Origin: Bacillota bacterium
GTDB lineage: Bacteria > Bacillota > Clostridia > Acetivibrionales > JAFADI01
Reading direction: 5' to 3'
Assembly (NCBI GenBank): GCA_023424965.1
Contig: JAFADI010000223.1
Coordinates: 1-18,704 of the forward strand
DNA length: 18,704 nucleotides
The position numbers and the translations under genes are program-made. The notes under the pieces were generated by a model, which had not been told where the DNA came from, did not search any database, and saw nothing but the letters and a program-made list of their open reading frames with translations. Shown piece by piece: positions 1 through 7,564 of this stretch (positions within the stretch are counted from its first letter, which is position 1; each line of letters starts with the position of its first letter).

Positions 1-2
1 CC

Positions 3-455
3 AGTTCCTTTAATGTAAATATGGATTTCTCCAACCTCACCATGACCAGCGGCGACAGTTCCGTTGAGGCCGGTACGGTGGACGGCTATCCTTCCGGCAC
101 CCTGGAAGATTTCAGCATCGGCCAGGACGGCATCATCATGGGGGTTTACTCCAACGGAAAGCAGCAGCCCCTCGGCATGGTCGCCCTTGCCAGCTTTGAG
201 AATCCGGCAGGGCTGGCAAAAGCCGGAGCCAACACCTATGTTGCAACAGCAAATTCCGGTGACTTTATAAACGGAGTCATGGCCGGGAACGGAGGCAGCG
301 GCCTGCTCAGCGCAGGAAGCCTTGAAATGTCCAATGTGGACCTTTCGTATGAGTTCAGTCAGATGATCGTCACCCAGCGAGGCTTCCAGGCCAACAGCAG
401 GATCATAACCACAGCGGATGAAATGCTCCAGGAACTGGTAAATCTAAAGAGATAG
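3..455 (+). CDS. flgE: Flagellar hook protein FlgE, C-terminal part (5' end outside window)
   Basis: This is the last ~150 residues of the flagellar hook subunit, which polymerises into the hook outside the cell. The frame is open to the left edge, so the ATG at 21 is an internal Met, not a start. The FlgE body signature is visible: a GYPSGTLEDFSIGQDGII segment, then YSNGKQQPLGMVALASFENP and AGLAKAGANTYVATANSG. The C-terminal D0 helix contains SNVDLSYEFSQMIVTQRG, FQANSRIITTADEML and ends in QELVNLKR. That ending separates FlgE from FlgF and FlgG, whose C-termini differ. The stop is 20 bases before flgK1, with the flgK1 SD between them, so the genes are probably co-transcribed. Hook next to hook-filament junction genes is a common flagellar order. 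Confidence 0.93.
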   Translation, partial: SSFNVNMDFSNLTMTSGDSSVEAGTVDGYPSGTLEDFSIGQDGIIMGVYSNGKQQPLGMVALASFENPAGLAKAGANTYVATANSGDFINGVMAGNGGSGLLSAGSLEMSNVDLSYEFSQMIVTQRGFQANSRIITTADEMLQELVNLKR

Positions 456-475
456 GGTGAAAGGGAGGTGGAAAA

Positions 476-1996
476 ATGGGTTCATCCTTTTCATGCTATG
501 AGATCGGCAGGCAGGGCATGTTTGTCAGCCAGAGGGGCCTGGATGTGACAGGCCACAACATATCAAACGTGGACACCGTGGGATATGTGAGGCAAACCAC
601 GGTGCTGGCGGAAAAAAGTCCTTTAAGCTATGCCGGATATAAAATCGGTACAGGGGTGGACATCGATGAAGTGAGGCAAATGAGAAGCATATTTCTGGAC
701 AATATGTACAGGAAAGAAAACAGCAGCCTCAGCTATTGGAACACCATGAGCAAGTCGGTGGAAGAAATCGAGTCGGTGATGGACAACCTGTCGGAGGACG
801 GAATCGGCAACGCCATCAATGCGTTCTTCGGAGGCTGGGAGGAGCTGGCCAAGGACCCGGAAAGCCGTTCCTGCAGGGAAGCTCTGGTGGAATACGGCAC
901 CAGTCTCGTGGATATGGTCAACCAGCTTTCGGAGCAACTGGGACAGATGCAAAAAGATCTGGATGCCCAGATAAGGGATATGGCAAATAGAATCAATTCC
1001 ATTGCAGGACAGGTTGCAGACTTAAACGGACTGATCCTGAAAAACGAACTGGGAGGAAACCATGCCAACGACTACCGGGACCAGTTAAATGCACTGCTGG
1101 ACACATTGTCGGGCTATGCCAATATAAAGGTTACGGAAGACAGCAGAGGCATGGTAAGCGTAACCCTGGGAGGAGCCACCCTGGTAAACGGCACCAACGC
1201 CATGAAGCTGTCCTGCAGTACAAACTCCTCCAACGGGGCTTTTACAACGGTCCGCTGGAAGGATTCCGGCATCGAGGTAAAGCTGAAGTCGGGAGAACTT
1301 TTGGCCTTGATAAATTCCCGGGGAGACGTAAACGGAGACAGAGGCAGTGCGGAAAACGGGTCCCCTGTGGAATCGGGAACCCGGGAAGAGGATGTGGACA
1401 GCGACTCGGAAGCTTACAGCTTTTCGGGAACTTCAGAAAATCTTCTATCGGAGCTGCGCACGGGACTGAATCTGCTGGTAAGCCTTATGACGAGGAAGAT
1501 CAATGCCATCCACAGAAGCGGTGTGGGACTTGACGGAAGCACGGGAGTGGACTTCTTTGTCAAAATTGATGAAAGCCTTCCCTTCGAAGCAGGAAACATC
1601 AAAATCAACCCGGCCCTGGAAGACCCCAACAAGATCGCCGCATCTGCCACAGGCGCATCGGGAGATGTGTCCATTGCGGATAAAATCGTAGATTTCAAAA
1701 GTACGGAGTATTTCCGCAACGACAGCTTGAAGATGAATATTGACGATTTTTATTCCTTCCTGGTCAATTGGGTAGGAACGGCAGGAGAGGAAGCCGCCGG
1801 CTTTAAAACCAATCAGGGCACCCTGGTCCAGCAGATTCAGAATAAGAAAGAAGCCCTGTCGGCGGTATCCCTGGATGAAGAAATGACAAACATGATCCGG
1901 TACCAGCATGCGTACAATGCCAGCGTGCAGGTGGTAAACATCATCGACGGCATGCTGGACAAGATAATTAACGGTACCGGCACCGTAGGGAGGTGA
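476..1996 (+). CDS. flgK: Flagellar hook-associated protein FlgK (HAP1), first paralogue
   Basis: HAP1 forms the first junction ring between hook and filament after export by the flagellar type III system. The 506-residue protein starts at ATG 476 behind SD AGGGAGGTG (462-470). The N-terminal rod/HAP segment has GMFVSQRGLDVTGHNISNVD followed by a TVGYVRQ stretch. The FlgK helical region includes FFGGWEELAKDPESRSCREA, and NDYRDQLNALLDTLS is the usual FlgK 'DxRD' segment. The C-terminal D0 helix has SLDEEMTNMIRYQHAYNAS. Residues ~284-320 are an acidic, Ser/Gly-rich stretch (GTREEDVDSDSEA) not seen in the downstream paralogue; this falls in the variable exposed domain. Its TGA stop lies inside the SD of the next gene, so translation is probably coupled. 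Family assignment is firm; why there are two copies is unknown. Confidence 0.93.
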   Translation: MGSSFSCYEIGRQGMFVSQRGLDVTGHNISNVDTVGYVRQTTVLAEKSPLSYAGYKIGTGVDIDEVRQMRSIFLDNMYRKENSSLSYWNTMSKSVEEIESVMDNLSEDGIGNAINAFFGGWEELAKDPESRSCREALVEYGTSLVDMVNQLSEQLGQMQKDLDAQIRDMANRINSIAGQVADLNGLILKNELGGNHANDYRDQLNALLDTLSGYANIKVTEDSRGMVSVTLGGATLVNGTNAMKLSCSTNSSNGAFTTVRWKDSGIEVKLKSGELLALINSRGDVNGDRGSAENGSPVESGTREEDVDSDSEAYSFSGTSENLLSELRTGLNLLVSLMTRKINAIHRSGVGLDGSTGVDFFVKIDESLPFEAGNIKINPALEDPNKIAASATGASGDVSIADKIVDFKSTEYFRNDSLKMNIDDFYSFLVNWVGTAGEEAAGFKTNQGTLVQQIQNKKEALSAVSLDEEMTNMIRYQHAYNASVQVVNIIDGMLDKIINGTGTVGR

Positions 1997-2001
1997 CGTC
2001 C

Positions 2002-3540
2002 ATGAATTCCTTTTTCGGTCTGAATATCGCAGTCAAGGGCCTGCAGGCAAGCCAGATGTCCATCTATACCGTAGACCACAATATAAGCAATGTGGATACT
2101 CCGGGATACTCAAGGCAGCTGACAAGCCAGAAGGCTTCCATCCCCCTGAAGGCTTACAACAGGAGTGGCATGATAGGCACCGGCGTGGATTTTACAGCCG
2201 TCCTCCGTGTGAGGGACAAGTTCCTGGACCAGAGGTACTGGCATCAGAACATCAAATACGGCGAATGGAATGTCAAAAGCAATTCCATGTCGGAGCTGGA
2301 GGCCCTGATGAACGAAACCTCCAAAAACGGTCTGAGTACGGTATTGGGGAATTTCTCCTCCGCTCTCGAAGAGCTGGCAAAGGATCCGGACAGCCAGCAG
2401 ACAAGAGCCGTTGTGGTGCAGAACGGGGAGTCTCTTTGCAAGTACCTGAGCAACGCGGCAAGCAACCTGCTTTCTTTAAAAAAGGATTATAACAGCAACG
2501 TGAAAGTCAAAGTGAATGAAATCAATTCCTATGCAAAACAGATCCGCGATTTGAATGAACAGATATACAAGGCGGAGCTGGATGGGAGCCCGGCAAACGA
2601 TCTGAGGGATCAAAGAACCCTCCTGGTGGACAAGCTGTCGGCCCTGGCGGATATACAGGTGAACGAGGTGGAGGCAGGCACCCTTCCCAATGGCAGCAAA
2701 GACGTACGTTTTCAGATTGTCCTGGACGGCGTCAGCCTGGTAAACCACTTCAATGTCAACGAAATGGAATGCTATACCATCGATGAAGGTTCCACCCGGG
2801 ACGGCATGTACGGCATACGCTGGTCCAAGACCGGCATGGATGTGGAATTTGAAAGCGGCGAGATAAAGGGCTATTTGGATATGCGGGACGGGACCGGACA
2901 AAATGGGGAATACAAAGGGATCCCCTACTACATGAGCAGGCTGGACAATTTTGCAAGAGTATTTGCAAAGGCCTTTAATGAAGGCATTTATTCCGACGGA
3001 ACCCACGGCTGCAGCGGACACGCGGGAGGAATCGGCACCGATGGGAGCACCGGAGTCAGGTTCTTCACCTGTGGCGGCAAGTCATCGGAGGATTTTATGG
3101 GAAGCAGCTCCGACCTGGAGTCCGTTTACAGCAGCATAACCGCCGCAAACATCACCATCGCGTCAGACATAAAGGAAGACTATGGCAAGATTGCAGCGGC
3201 CTCTGCAAACGGAGAGGCGGGCAACAGTAGCAACCTGGACGGACTTATCGGAATTTTCAGCGATGGGGGAGTATTTGCCGAAGGAAAGCCGGAGGATTAC
3301 GTAAATTCCATCATGTCTACCATGGGAGTGGATACATCCCATGCGGCCCGGATGTATTCCAGCTATAAGAACATACTGGACCAGCTGGACAACAGCAGGA
3401 CTTCCGTCTCCGGCGTATCACTGGATGAAGAAACCGCAAACCTTGTCCGGTACCAGCAGGCCTATAACGCATCGGCAAAAATGATCAGCGTGCTGGATGA
3501 AATCCTGAACAAGCTGATCAACGGAATGGGCGTAGGGTAA
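2002..3540 (+). CDS. flgK: Flagellar hook-associated protein FlgK (HAP1), second paralogue
   Basis: This is a second HAP1 of 512 residues. ATG 2002 (MNSFFGLN) is chosen over the in-frame GTG at 1993 because that GTG is part of the SD GGGAGGTGA (1988-1996), which is 5 bases from the ATG. The N-terminus has LQASQMSIYTVDHNISNVDT and PGYSRQ, closer to the classical FlgK motif than the first copy. The middle has LEELAKDPDSQQTRAVVVQN and NDLRDQRTLLVDKLSALADI, then IPYYMSRLDNFARVFAKAFN, a typical FlgK helix before the variable domain. The C-terminus has SLDEETANLVRYQQAYNAS. Two cysteines fall in the variable region (GTHGCSGH and RFFTCGG). The two copies are clearly paralogues, conserved at both ends and divergent in the middle. 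It is probably part of the same operon. Confidence 0.93.
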   Translation: MNSFFGLNIAVKGLQASQMSIYTVDHNISNVDTPGYSRQLTSQKASIPLKAYNRSGMIGTGVDFTAVLRVRDKFLDQRYWHQNIKYGEWNVKSNSMSELEALMNETSKNGLSTVLGNFSSALEELAKDPDSQQTRAVVVQNGESLCKYLSNAASNLLSLKKDYNSNVKVKVNEINSYAKQIRDLNEQIYKAELDGSPANDLRDQRTLLVDKLSALADIQVNEVEAGTLPNGSKDVRFQIVLDGVSLVNHFNVNEMECYTIDEGSTRDGMYGIRWSKTGMDVEFESGEIKGYLDMRDGTGQNGEYKGIPYYMSRLDNFARVFAKAFNEGIYSDGTHGCSGHAGGIGTDGSTGVRFFTCGGKSSEDFMGSSSDLESVYSSITAANITIASDIKEDYGKIAAASANGEAGNSSNLDGLIGIFSDGGVFAEGKPEDYVNSIMSTMGVDTSHAARMYSSYKNILDQLDNSRTSVSGVSLDEETANLVRYQQAYNASAKMISVLDEILNKLINGMGVG

Positions 3541-3550
3541 CGCAAAAGAA

Positions 3551-3594
3551 AGGAGCGGACAGCTTGGAGGACGCGAGTCCGGAAAGCATGCGCC
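3551..3594 (+). repeat. Short intergenic repeat, copy 1 (upstream of flgL)
   Basis: The segment reads GGAG, a short spacer, AGCTTG, AGGACGC, then CCGGAAAGC and TG. It recurs with a few substitutions at 9350-9392, also between two genes of an operon and also shortly before an SD of the form ATGGAGGTTAA. In this copy it can fold as GCTT, GGA, GGAC, GCGA loop, GTCC, GGA, AAGC (two 4-base stems around a 3x3 internal loop). The similarity between copies is seen directly; that it is a dispersed family or a structured RNA is inference. Confidence 0.5.
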
Positions 3595-3618
3595 CACAGG
3601 TGCATTAAATTCAATTAA

Positions 3619-3659
3619 CCCCAGGTGCCTAATGGGATGATTCATTCGGCACATTGGGG
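3619..3659 (+). promoter_or_regulatory. Stem-loop in the flgL leader
   Basis: A long imperfect inverted repeat: CCCCA (3619-3623) pairs with TGGGG (3655-3659), GTGCC (3625-3629) with GGCAC (3648-3652), and AATG (3631-3634) with CATT (3643-3646). This gives 14 pairs around the 8-base loop GGATGATT, with small internal mismatches. It ends five bases before the flgL SD. No T-run follows, so it is not an intrinsic terminator. It could act on flgL mRNA stability or translation, or be a small palindromic repeat. Confidence 0.55.
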
Positions 3660-3669
3660 ACATGGAGGT
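3660..3669 (+). promoter_or_regulatory. CsrA-like site overlapping the flgL Shine-Dalgarno
   Basis: ACATGGAGGT fits the CsrA RNA-binding consensus ACANGGANGT at every fixed position and includes the GGAGG SD of flgL. A second GGA lies at the start of the loop of the adjacent hairpin (3635-3637). A loop GGA plus an SD GGA is the arrangement known for CsrA control of the Bacillus flagellin leader. Any good SD preceded by ACAN would match, and no csrA gene is in the window, so this is a hypothesis. Confidence 0.3.
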
Positions 3670-3673
3670 TAAT

Positions 3674-5056
3674 ATGAGGGTGACCAACGGCATGCTGATT
3701 CAAAACATGATCCGAAATATCAACGGCAATCTGTCAAGGCTGGGAAAGCTCCAGCAGCAGGCATCCACCGGGAATACCATACAATACGCGTCGGACAATC
3801 CGGTGGCCGCTACCAGGATTGTCAAGATGAGAAGCTACCTGGCGGAAGTGAGCCAGCTTCAGAAGAATGCCGACGACGCCAAATCCTGGATGGACTACAG
3901 TGAATCCATCCTGAAGAACATGGGTGAAAATCTCAAAAGGATCAGGGACCTGACGGTGGAAGCTTCCAATGGAACCTACTCCGGCGATGACCTGGAAAAG
4001 ATCAAGTCGGAAATTACCGAGCTGAAAAAAGGCTTTATTGAAATGGCCAATTCCAGTTATTCAGGAAGGTATGTTTTTGCCGGCTACAATACCGACAAGG
4101 CTCCCATGGAAAGCGTAACGACGGCCGTGGGTGAAATGGTGCTCTACAAGGGAAAATATCTATCCCTGGGGGGCGTGGTGTCTTCAAGCGTATCCGATGC
4201 AGATTTACAGAGCTTTTACCTGAGCAATATGGACAGCATCAACGGCCAGCCGGAGCTTATATCCGCCAAAACCGGCACTTTTACTGCAGCAAGCCCGTCT
4301 CTGGATTTCCAGGTGGTTCTGGATGGTGTAAGCCAGACCATCAGCCTTACGGATGGAACCACCTATGATGCATCTGTTCTGCAGGTAGAGCTGCAGGCCA
4401 AGCTCAGTGCTGCTTTTCCCGCGGGCACCGGACAGCCGGACCCTTTAATAAAGGTCTCTGAAGAAGACGGAAGATTGAAGTTTACGGTGCAGGACGGAAG
4501 CAGCATCCAGTTCAACAGCGGAAGTCTGGAGGTTTCAACGCTGGGGTTGACCGACGGCAGGAAATCCGTCCGGGGAGAAACAGAGGAAATCCTTTATAAG
4601 CTTGGCACCGCCAACCGAATAAGAATTAATGCGGAATGTGACGAAATATTCGGGAAGGATGGAAACAGCCTTTTTGACACCCTGCAGAAGCTGGAATTGG
4701 CCCTCGGAGGAGAGACCAGCTATAAGACGGCCAGCTATGACGGGGGACCTCCGGCGGCGGTTACGGTGGAAACCCATGATCTATCGGTAAGCAGTGTGCT
4801 GGATGACCTGGACAGGGATATAAACAGCCTTCTCAAGTGCCGGTCGGAGATAGGGGCCAGGACCAATTACGTAGAGCTTACGCAAAACCGCCTGGATGAC
4901 AACTACATCACTTTTACGAAGCTGCTCAGCCAGAATGAGGATGCGGACTATGCAGAAGTAAGCCTCAAGCTGTCCAGTGCGGAAACCGTCTATTCCGCGT
5001 CTCTTTCTGCGGGCGCAAAGGTAATCCAGCACAGTCTTCTGGACTTTCTGAACTAA
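3674..5056 (+). CDS. flgL: Flagellar hook-associated protein FlgL (HAP3)
   Basis: HAP3 is the second junction protein, lying between FlgK and the flagellin filament. ATG 3674 (MRVTNGMLIQNMIRNINGNL) is preferred to the in-frame ATG 3662: it gives the canonical FlgL N-terminus, and the SD GGAGG (3664-3668) lies 5 bases before it and overlaps the upstream ATG. The flagellin-like N-terminal helix includes KLQQQASTGNTIQYASDNPV and ESILKNMGENLKRIRDLTVE; GRYVFAGYNTDKAP is a typical FlgL turn. The C-terminal helix includes GARTNYVELTQNRLDDNYIT and ends SLLDFLN. At 460 residues it is much longer than the ~300-residue Bacillus-type FlgL; the extra length is a middle insertion (residues ~150-340) with FQVVLDGVSQTISLTDGTTY. 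No fliW or csrA follows it directly; fliD starts 13 bases later. Confidence 0.92.
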   Translation: MRVTNGMLIQNMIRNINGNLSRLGKLQQQASTGNTIQYASDNPVAATRIVKMRSYLAEVSQLQKNADDAKSWMDYSESILKNMGENLKRIRDLTVEASNGTYSGDDLEKIKSEITELKKGFIEMANSSYSGRYVFAGYNTDKAPMESVTTAVGEMVLYKGKYLSLGGVVSSSVSDADLQSFYLSNMDSINGQPELISAKTGTFTAASPSLDFQVVLDGVSQTISLTDGTTYDASVLQVELQAKLSAAFPAGTGQPDPLIKVSEEDGRLKFTVQDGSSIQFNSGSLEVSTLGLTDGRKSVRGETEEILYKLGTANRIRINAECDEIFGKDGNSLFDTLQKLELALGGETSYKTASYDGGPPAAVTVETHDLSVSSVLDDLDRDINSLLKCRSEIGARTNYVELTQNRLDDNYITFTKLLSQNEDADYAEVSLKLSSAETVYSASLSAGAKVIQHSLLDFLN

Positions 5057-5069
5057 AGGGAGGTGTATA

Positions 5070-6968
5070 ATGATGAGTTCCACAAGCAGCATAAGCAGCA
5101 GTTCAAACCGTCTAAGCGGCCTGGTCAGCGGATTCGATGCGGATGCCATGGTAGAAAAGCTCATGACGGCTGAAAAAGTGCCCCTGAACAAGCTTTACCA
5201 GAAAAAGCAGCTTGCCGAATGGAAAAGGGACGCCTACAGGGAAATCACAAGTTCCCTCAAAGCTTTCAACGATAAGTATTTTGACATACTGAAAACCGAC
5301 AATTGCATGTTCTCCCAGAATACCTACAAGCAATATGCCACCTCCTCCACCGACAGCTCCGTCGTCACGATCACCGGGAGCTCGGAGGCGGCGGCAGGCA
5401 CCCACACCATAACCGTCAGCAGCCTGGCCACGGCGGGAGTATATAAAAGTTCTCCCGCCGTCACAAAGGATATTTGCGGGTCTTCATCCCCCGATTACAG
5501 CGCTGCAGCGGGCAAAAGCTTCGTACTGAACCTGGACGGGGACAAGACGACCATCACCCTGGATTCCGGTGTTACCAGAACCGAATTGCTGCAAAGCGCC
5601 ATTGATGAGGCTGTCGGCACCGGAAAAGTAACTGTGTCGGAGAATGGCGAAGGGTATCTGACCCTTTCGGGTGTGGAGGACAGCGGCATAGGAAGCATAA
5701 CCCTCAGCGACGGTTCTGACGGAGCCCTGACCGCCCTCGGTTTTTCCAGCGGGGCCAACCTGAGCAGCAGGCTGAATAAGTCCGACACCCTGGAAACCCT
5801 TGCAGGCAAGATGAAAAATTCCTTCAGCTTTGATTCCGACGGAAAGCTCAACCTGTCCATCAACGGTACCGACTTCACCTTTGACAAAAGCACTACGCTG
5901 AGTTCCATGATCTCCACCATCAACGGCAGCTCAACCGCCGGGGTCACCATGAAATATGACGAGTCCTCCGATGCCTTTGTGTTTACCGCCAAGAGCACAG
6001 GGGCAGGGAAAAAAATCGTTATCGATGAAACAGGCAGCAATTTTTTGGAGAAGGCGGGTATTACGGATTATACCGAGGGAAAAGACGCCGTCGTGACCAT
6101 TGACGGTCAAAAGCTGGTGAGAAGCACTAATTCCATCACCAAAGACGGTGTGACATACAAGCTGCTGAGCGAAAGCCCCCAGCAGCAGACCGTATCCCTA
6201 TCCCTGGACACCAACACCATTTACAAAAAAATTGAGGCTTTTATCAGTGACTATAATGCCCTGATCGAACAAATCGACACGAAGATTTCAGAAAAGTACG
6301 ACAGGGATTACCCGCCTCTGACGGATGAGGAGAAGGCAGAAATGTCGGAGGATGAGATCACGCTTTGGGAAAAAAAGGCCAAAACAGGATTGCTCCACAA
6401 CGATTCCACCCTTGAAACGATGCTGGATAAATTCCGTTCCGCCCTTTACGCCTCTGTCGAAGGTGTTTCTGCCTCCCTGACCGGTATTGGCATCACGACC
6501 ACCGGCAATTATGAGGACAAGGGGAAATTGACCATCAATTCCGCCACATTGAAGGAGGCCATCGAAAACAATCCCGATGAAGTAATGAATCTTTTTTCCA
6601 GGAAATCCTCCTCCTATTCCGGCACCACCACGGTGCGCACCCTGACTTCTTCCGAAAGAGCCACCAGGACAAAGGAAGAAGGCCTGGCTTACAGGCTTTA
6701 TGACATCTTGCAGGACAGCATTTCCACCTACAGGGACAACAGCGGCAAAAAGGGGATCCTGCTCGAAAAGGCCGGCATGGAGGGAGACGCTACAGAATAT
6801 TCAAACAGTATAACGGAAGATATCTATGACTATGAAGACGCAATCGCGGCCATGATTGACAAGCTCAACGACAAGGAAGATGCCTACTATGCCAGATTTA
6901 CCGCCATGGAAACCTATATCAACCAGATGAACTCACAGCTGAGTTCCCTACAATCATACCTGGGATAG
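5070..6968 (+). CDS. fliD: Flagellar filament cap protein FliD (HAP2)
   Basis: FliD caps the growing filament and directs flagellin assembly. The 632-residue product starts at ATG 5070 or the adjacent ATG 5073, behind SD GGGAGGTG (5058-5065). The FliD N-terminal domain has RLSGLVSGFDADAMVEKLMT, then KLYQKKQLAEWKRDAYREIT. A flagellin-IN-like unit lies near residues 285-330 (STAGVTMKYDESSDAF). The C-terminal FliD domain has VTIDGQKLVRSTNSITKDGV, IEAFISDYNALIEQIDTKIS, the TGLLHNDSTLETMLDKFRS block, and a coiled-coil end with YYARFTAMETYINQMNSQLS. It is longer than many FliD proteins (about 450-500 residues), the difference being in the repetitive surface domain. The FlgN-like gene starts 12 bases after its stop. 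Confidence 0.95.
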   Translation: MMSSTSSISSSSNRLSGLVSGFDADAMVEKLMTAEKVPLNKLYQKKQLAEWKRDAYREITSSLKAFNDKYFDILKTDNCMFSQNTYKQYATSSTDSSVVTITGSSEAAAGTHTITVSSLATAGVYKSSPAVTKDICGSSSPDYSAAAGKSFVLNLDGDKTTITLDSGVTRTELLQSAIDEAVGTGKVTVSENGEGYLTLSGVEDSGIGSITLSDGSDGALTALGFSSGANLSSRLNKSDTLETLAGKMKNSFSFDSDGKLNLSINGTDFTFDKSTTLSSMISTINGSSTAGVTMKYDESSDAFVFTAKSTGAGKKIVIDETGSNFLEKAGITDYTEGKDAVVTIDGQKLVRSTNSITKDGVTYKLLSESPQQQTVSLSLDTNTIYKKIEAFISDYNALIEQIDTKISEKYDRDYPPLTDEEKAEMSEDEITLWEKKAKTGLLHNDSTLETMLDKFRSALYASVEGVSASLTGIGITTTGNYEDKGKLTINSATLKEAIENNPDEVMNLFSRKSSSYSGTTTVRTLTSSERATRTKEEGLAYRLYDILQDSISTYRDNSGKKGILLEKAGMEGDATEYSNSITEDIYDYEDAIAAMIDKLNDKEDAYYARFTAMETYINQMNSQLSSLQSYLG

Positions 6969-6980
6969 GAGGTTACGGAC

Positions 6981-7415
6981 ATGCATGCCACAGAACATGA
7001 ACGCCTGCTGCAGAGGCAGCTGGATATTTTAAACGACATTTACAAGAATACCCTGGCGCAATCGGATGCCATCGAAAAGAAAGATTATGACCTGCTTGGA
7101 AGGCTGCTGAAAAAGAGAGAGGGCTATCTGGCCGCCCTTTCGGAAGGCGGGGATGCGCCCGTGTCTGCCGGAGACAGCAGGGATGCGCCGTCAGCCTCGA
7201 AAACAGGGCAGTTGGAAAGCTCCCTCCGGGAATTAAAGCGAGAAATCCTCGGCATATGCGCAGCAAACATCCAAAAGGCGGAAAAGCACAAAGGTGAAAT
7301 AGGGGATGCCATCCGCCGGCTAAGGCTGAACAAAAACGCCGTTGAAAACGGATATTTCAGAAGAAGCCAGCCGATGTACGGCTGTTTTGTCGATAAAAAG
7401 ATCGGTGGGAAATAG
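6981..7415 (+). CDS. Probable flagellar export chaperone, FlgN/FliT-like
   Basis: A 144-residue, hydrophilic, mostly helical protein begins at ATG 6981 behind SD AGGAGGT, 12 bases after fliD. The N-terminus (EHERLLQRQLDILNDIYKNT, then LAQSDAIEKKDYDLLGRLLK) and the C-terminal half (LRELKREILGICAANIQKAE) look like the helical hairpins of FlgN/FliT chaperones. These bind FlgK, FlgL or FliD before export. A middle segment (residues ~54-70) is low complexity (Gly/Asp/Ala/Ser). It ends in FVDKKIGGK, comparable to the short C-terminal tails of FlgN-family proteins. Position as the last gene after the HAP genes supports the role. Sequence similarity alone is too weak for me to choose between FlgN and FliT. 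Confidence 0.65.
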   Translation: MHATEHERLLQRQLDILNDIYKNTLAQSDAIEKKDYDLLGRLLKKREGYLAALSEGGDAPVSAGDSRDAPSASKTGQLESSLRELKREILGICAANIQKAEKHKGEIGDAIRRLRLNKNAVENGYFRRSQPMYGCFVDKKIGGK

Positions 7416-7447
7416 AAGGTCTACCTGAGAGGTAGATCCTTTTTTTT
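7416..7447 (+). terminator. Rho-independent terminator of the flagellar operon
   Basis: GGTCTACCT (7418-7426) pairs with AGGTAGATC (7430-7438) over nine pairs including one G-T wobble. The loop is GAG, and eight T residues follow (7440-7447). It starts one or two bases after the stop of the chaperone gene. Confidence 0.9.
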
Positions 7448-7460
7448 GCGAATTTATACA

Positions 7461-7512
7461 ACAATTTTGCCACAATTTTGCGGGGATTTGCCCGTCGGCG
7501 ATGGTATAGAAT
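7461..7512 (+). promoter_or_regulatory. Promoter with 11-base tandem operator, export operon
   Basis: Two direct repeats, ACAATTTTGCC (7461-7471) and ACAATTTTGCG (7472-7482), lie in tandem with an 11-base period. A weak -35 (GGATTT, 7484-7489) and a -10 box TAGAAT (7507-7512) with 17-base spacing follow. The same repeats at the same 24-base distance from a -10 box occur at 12693-12744. Tandem repeats with an 11-base step next to a poor -35 are typical for activation by OmpR/PhoB-family response regulators. The regulator gene is not in the window. Confidence 0.7.
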
Positions 7513-7564
7513 GTAAATGTAGCAGTCATCCAAGATATTCATCCTATAAGGAGGGAAAGAAATT

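Noticed and set aside
1993..2001. GTG start for the second flgK
   Set aside because: This GTG is part of the SD itself; ATG 2002 has ideal spacing and gives the normal FlgK N-terminus.
3564..3608. Small TTG-initiated reading frame of 14 codons with an AAAGGAG SD before flgL
   Set aside because: It lies within the repeated intergenic element, and in the second copy the equivalent frame has TAG right after TTG, so coding is not conserved between copies.
3606..3634. Possible sigma-28 (flagellar) promoter TAAA...GCCTAATG before flgL
   Set aside because: The spacer is 17 bases and the second box is a poor match to GCCGATAA; the segment is better explained by the hairpin.
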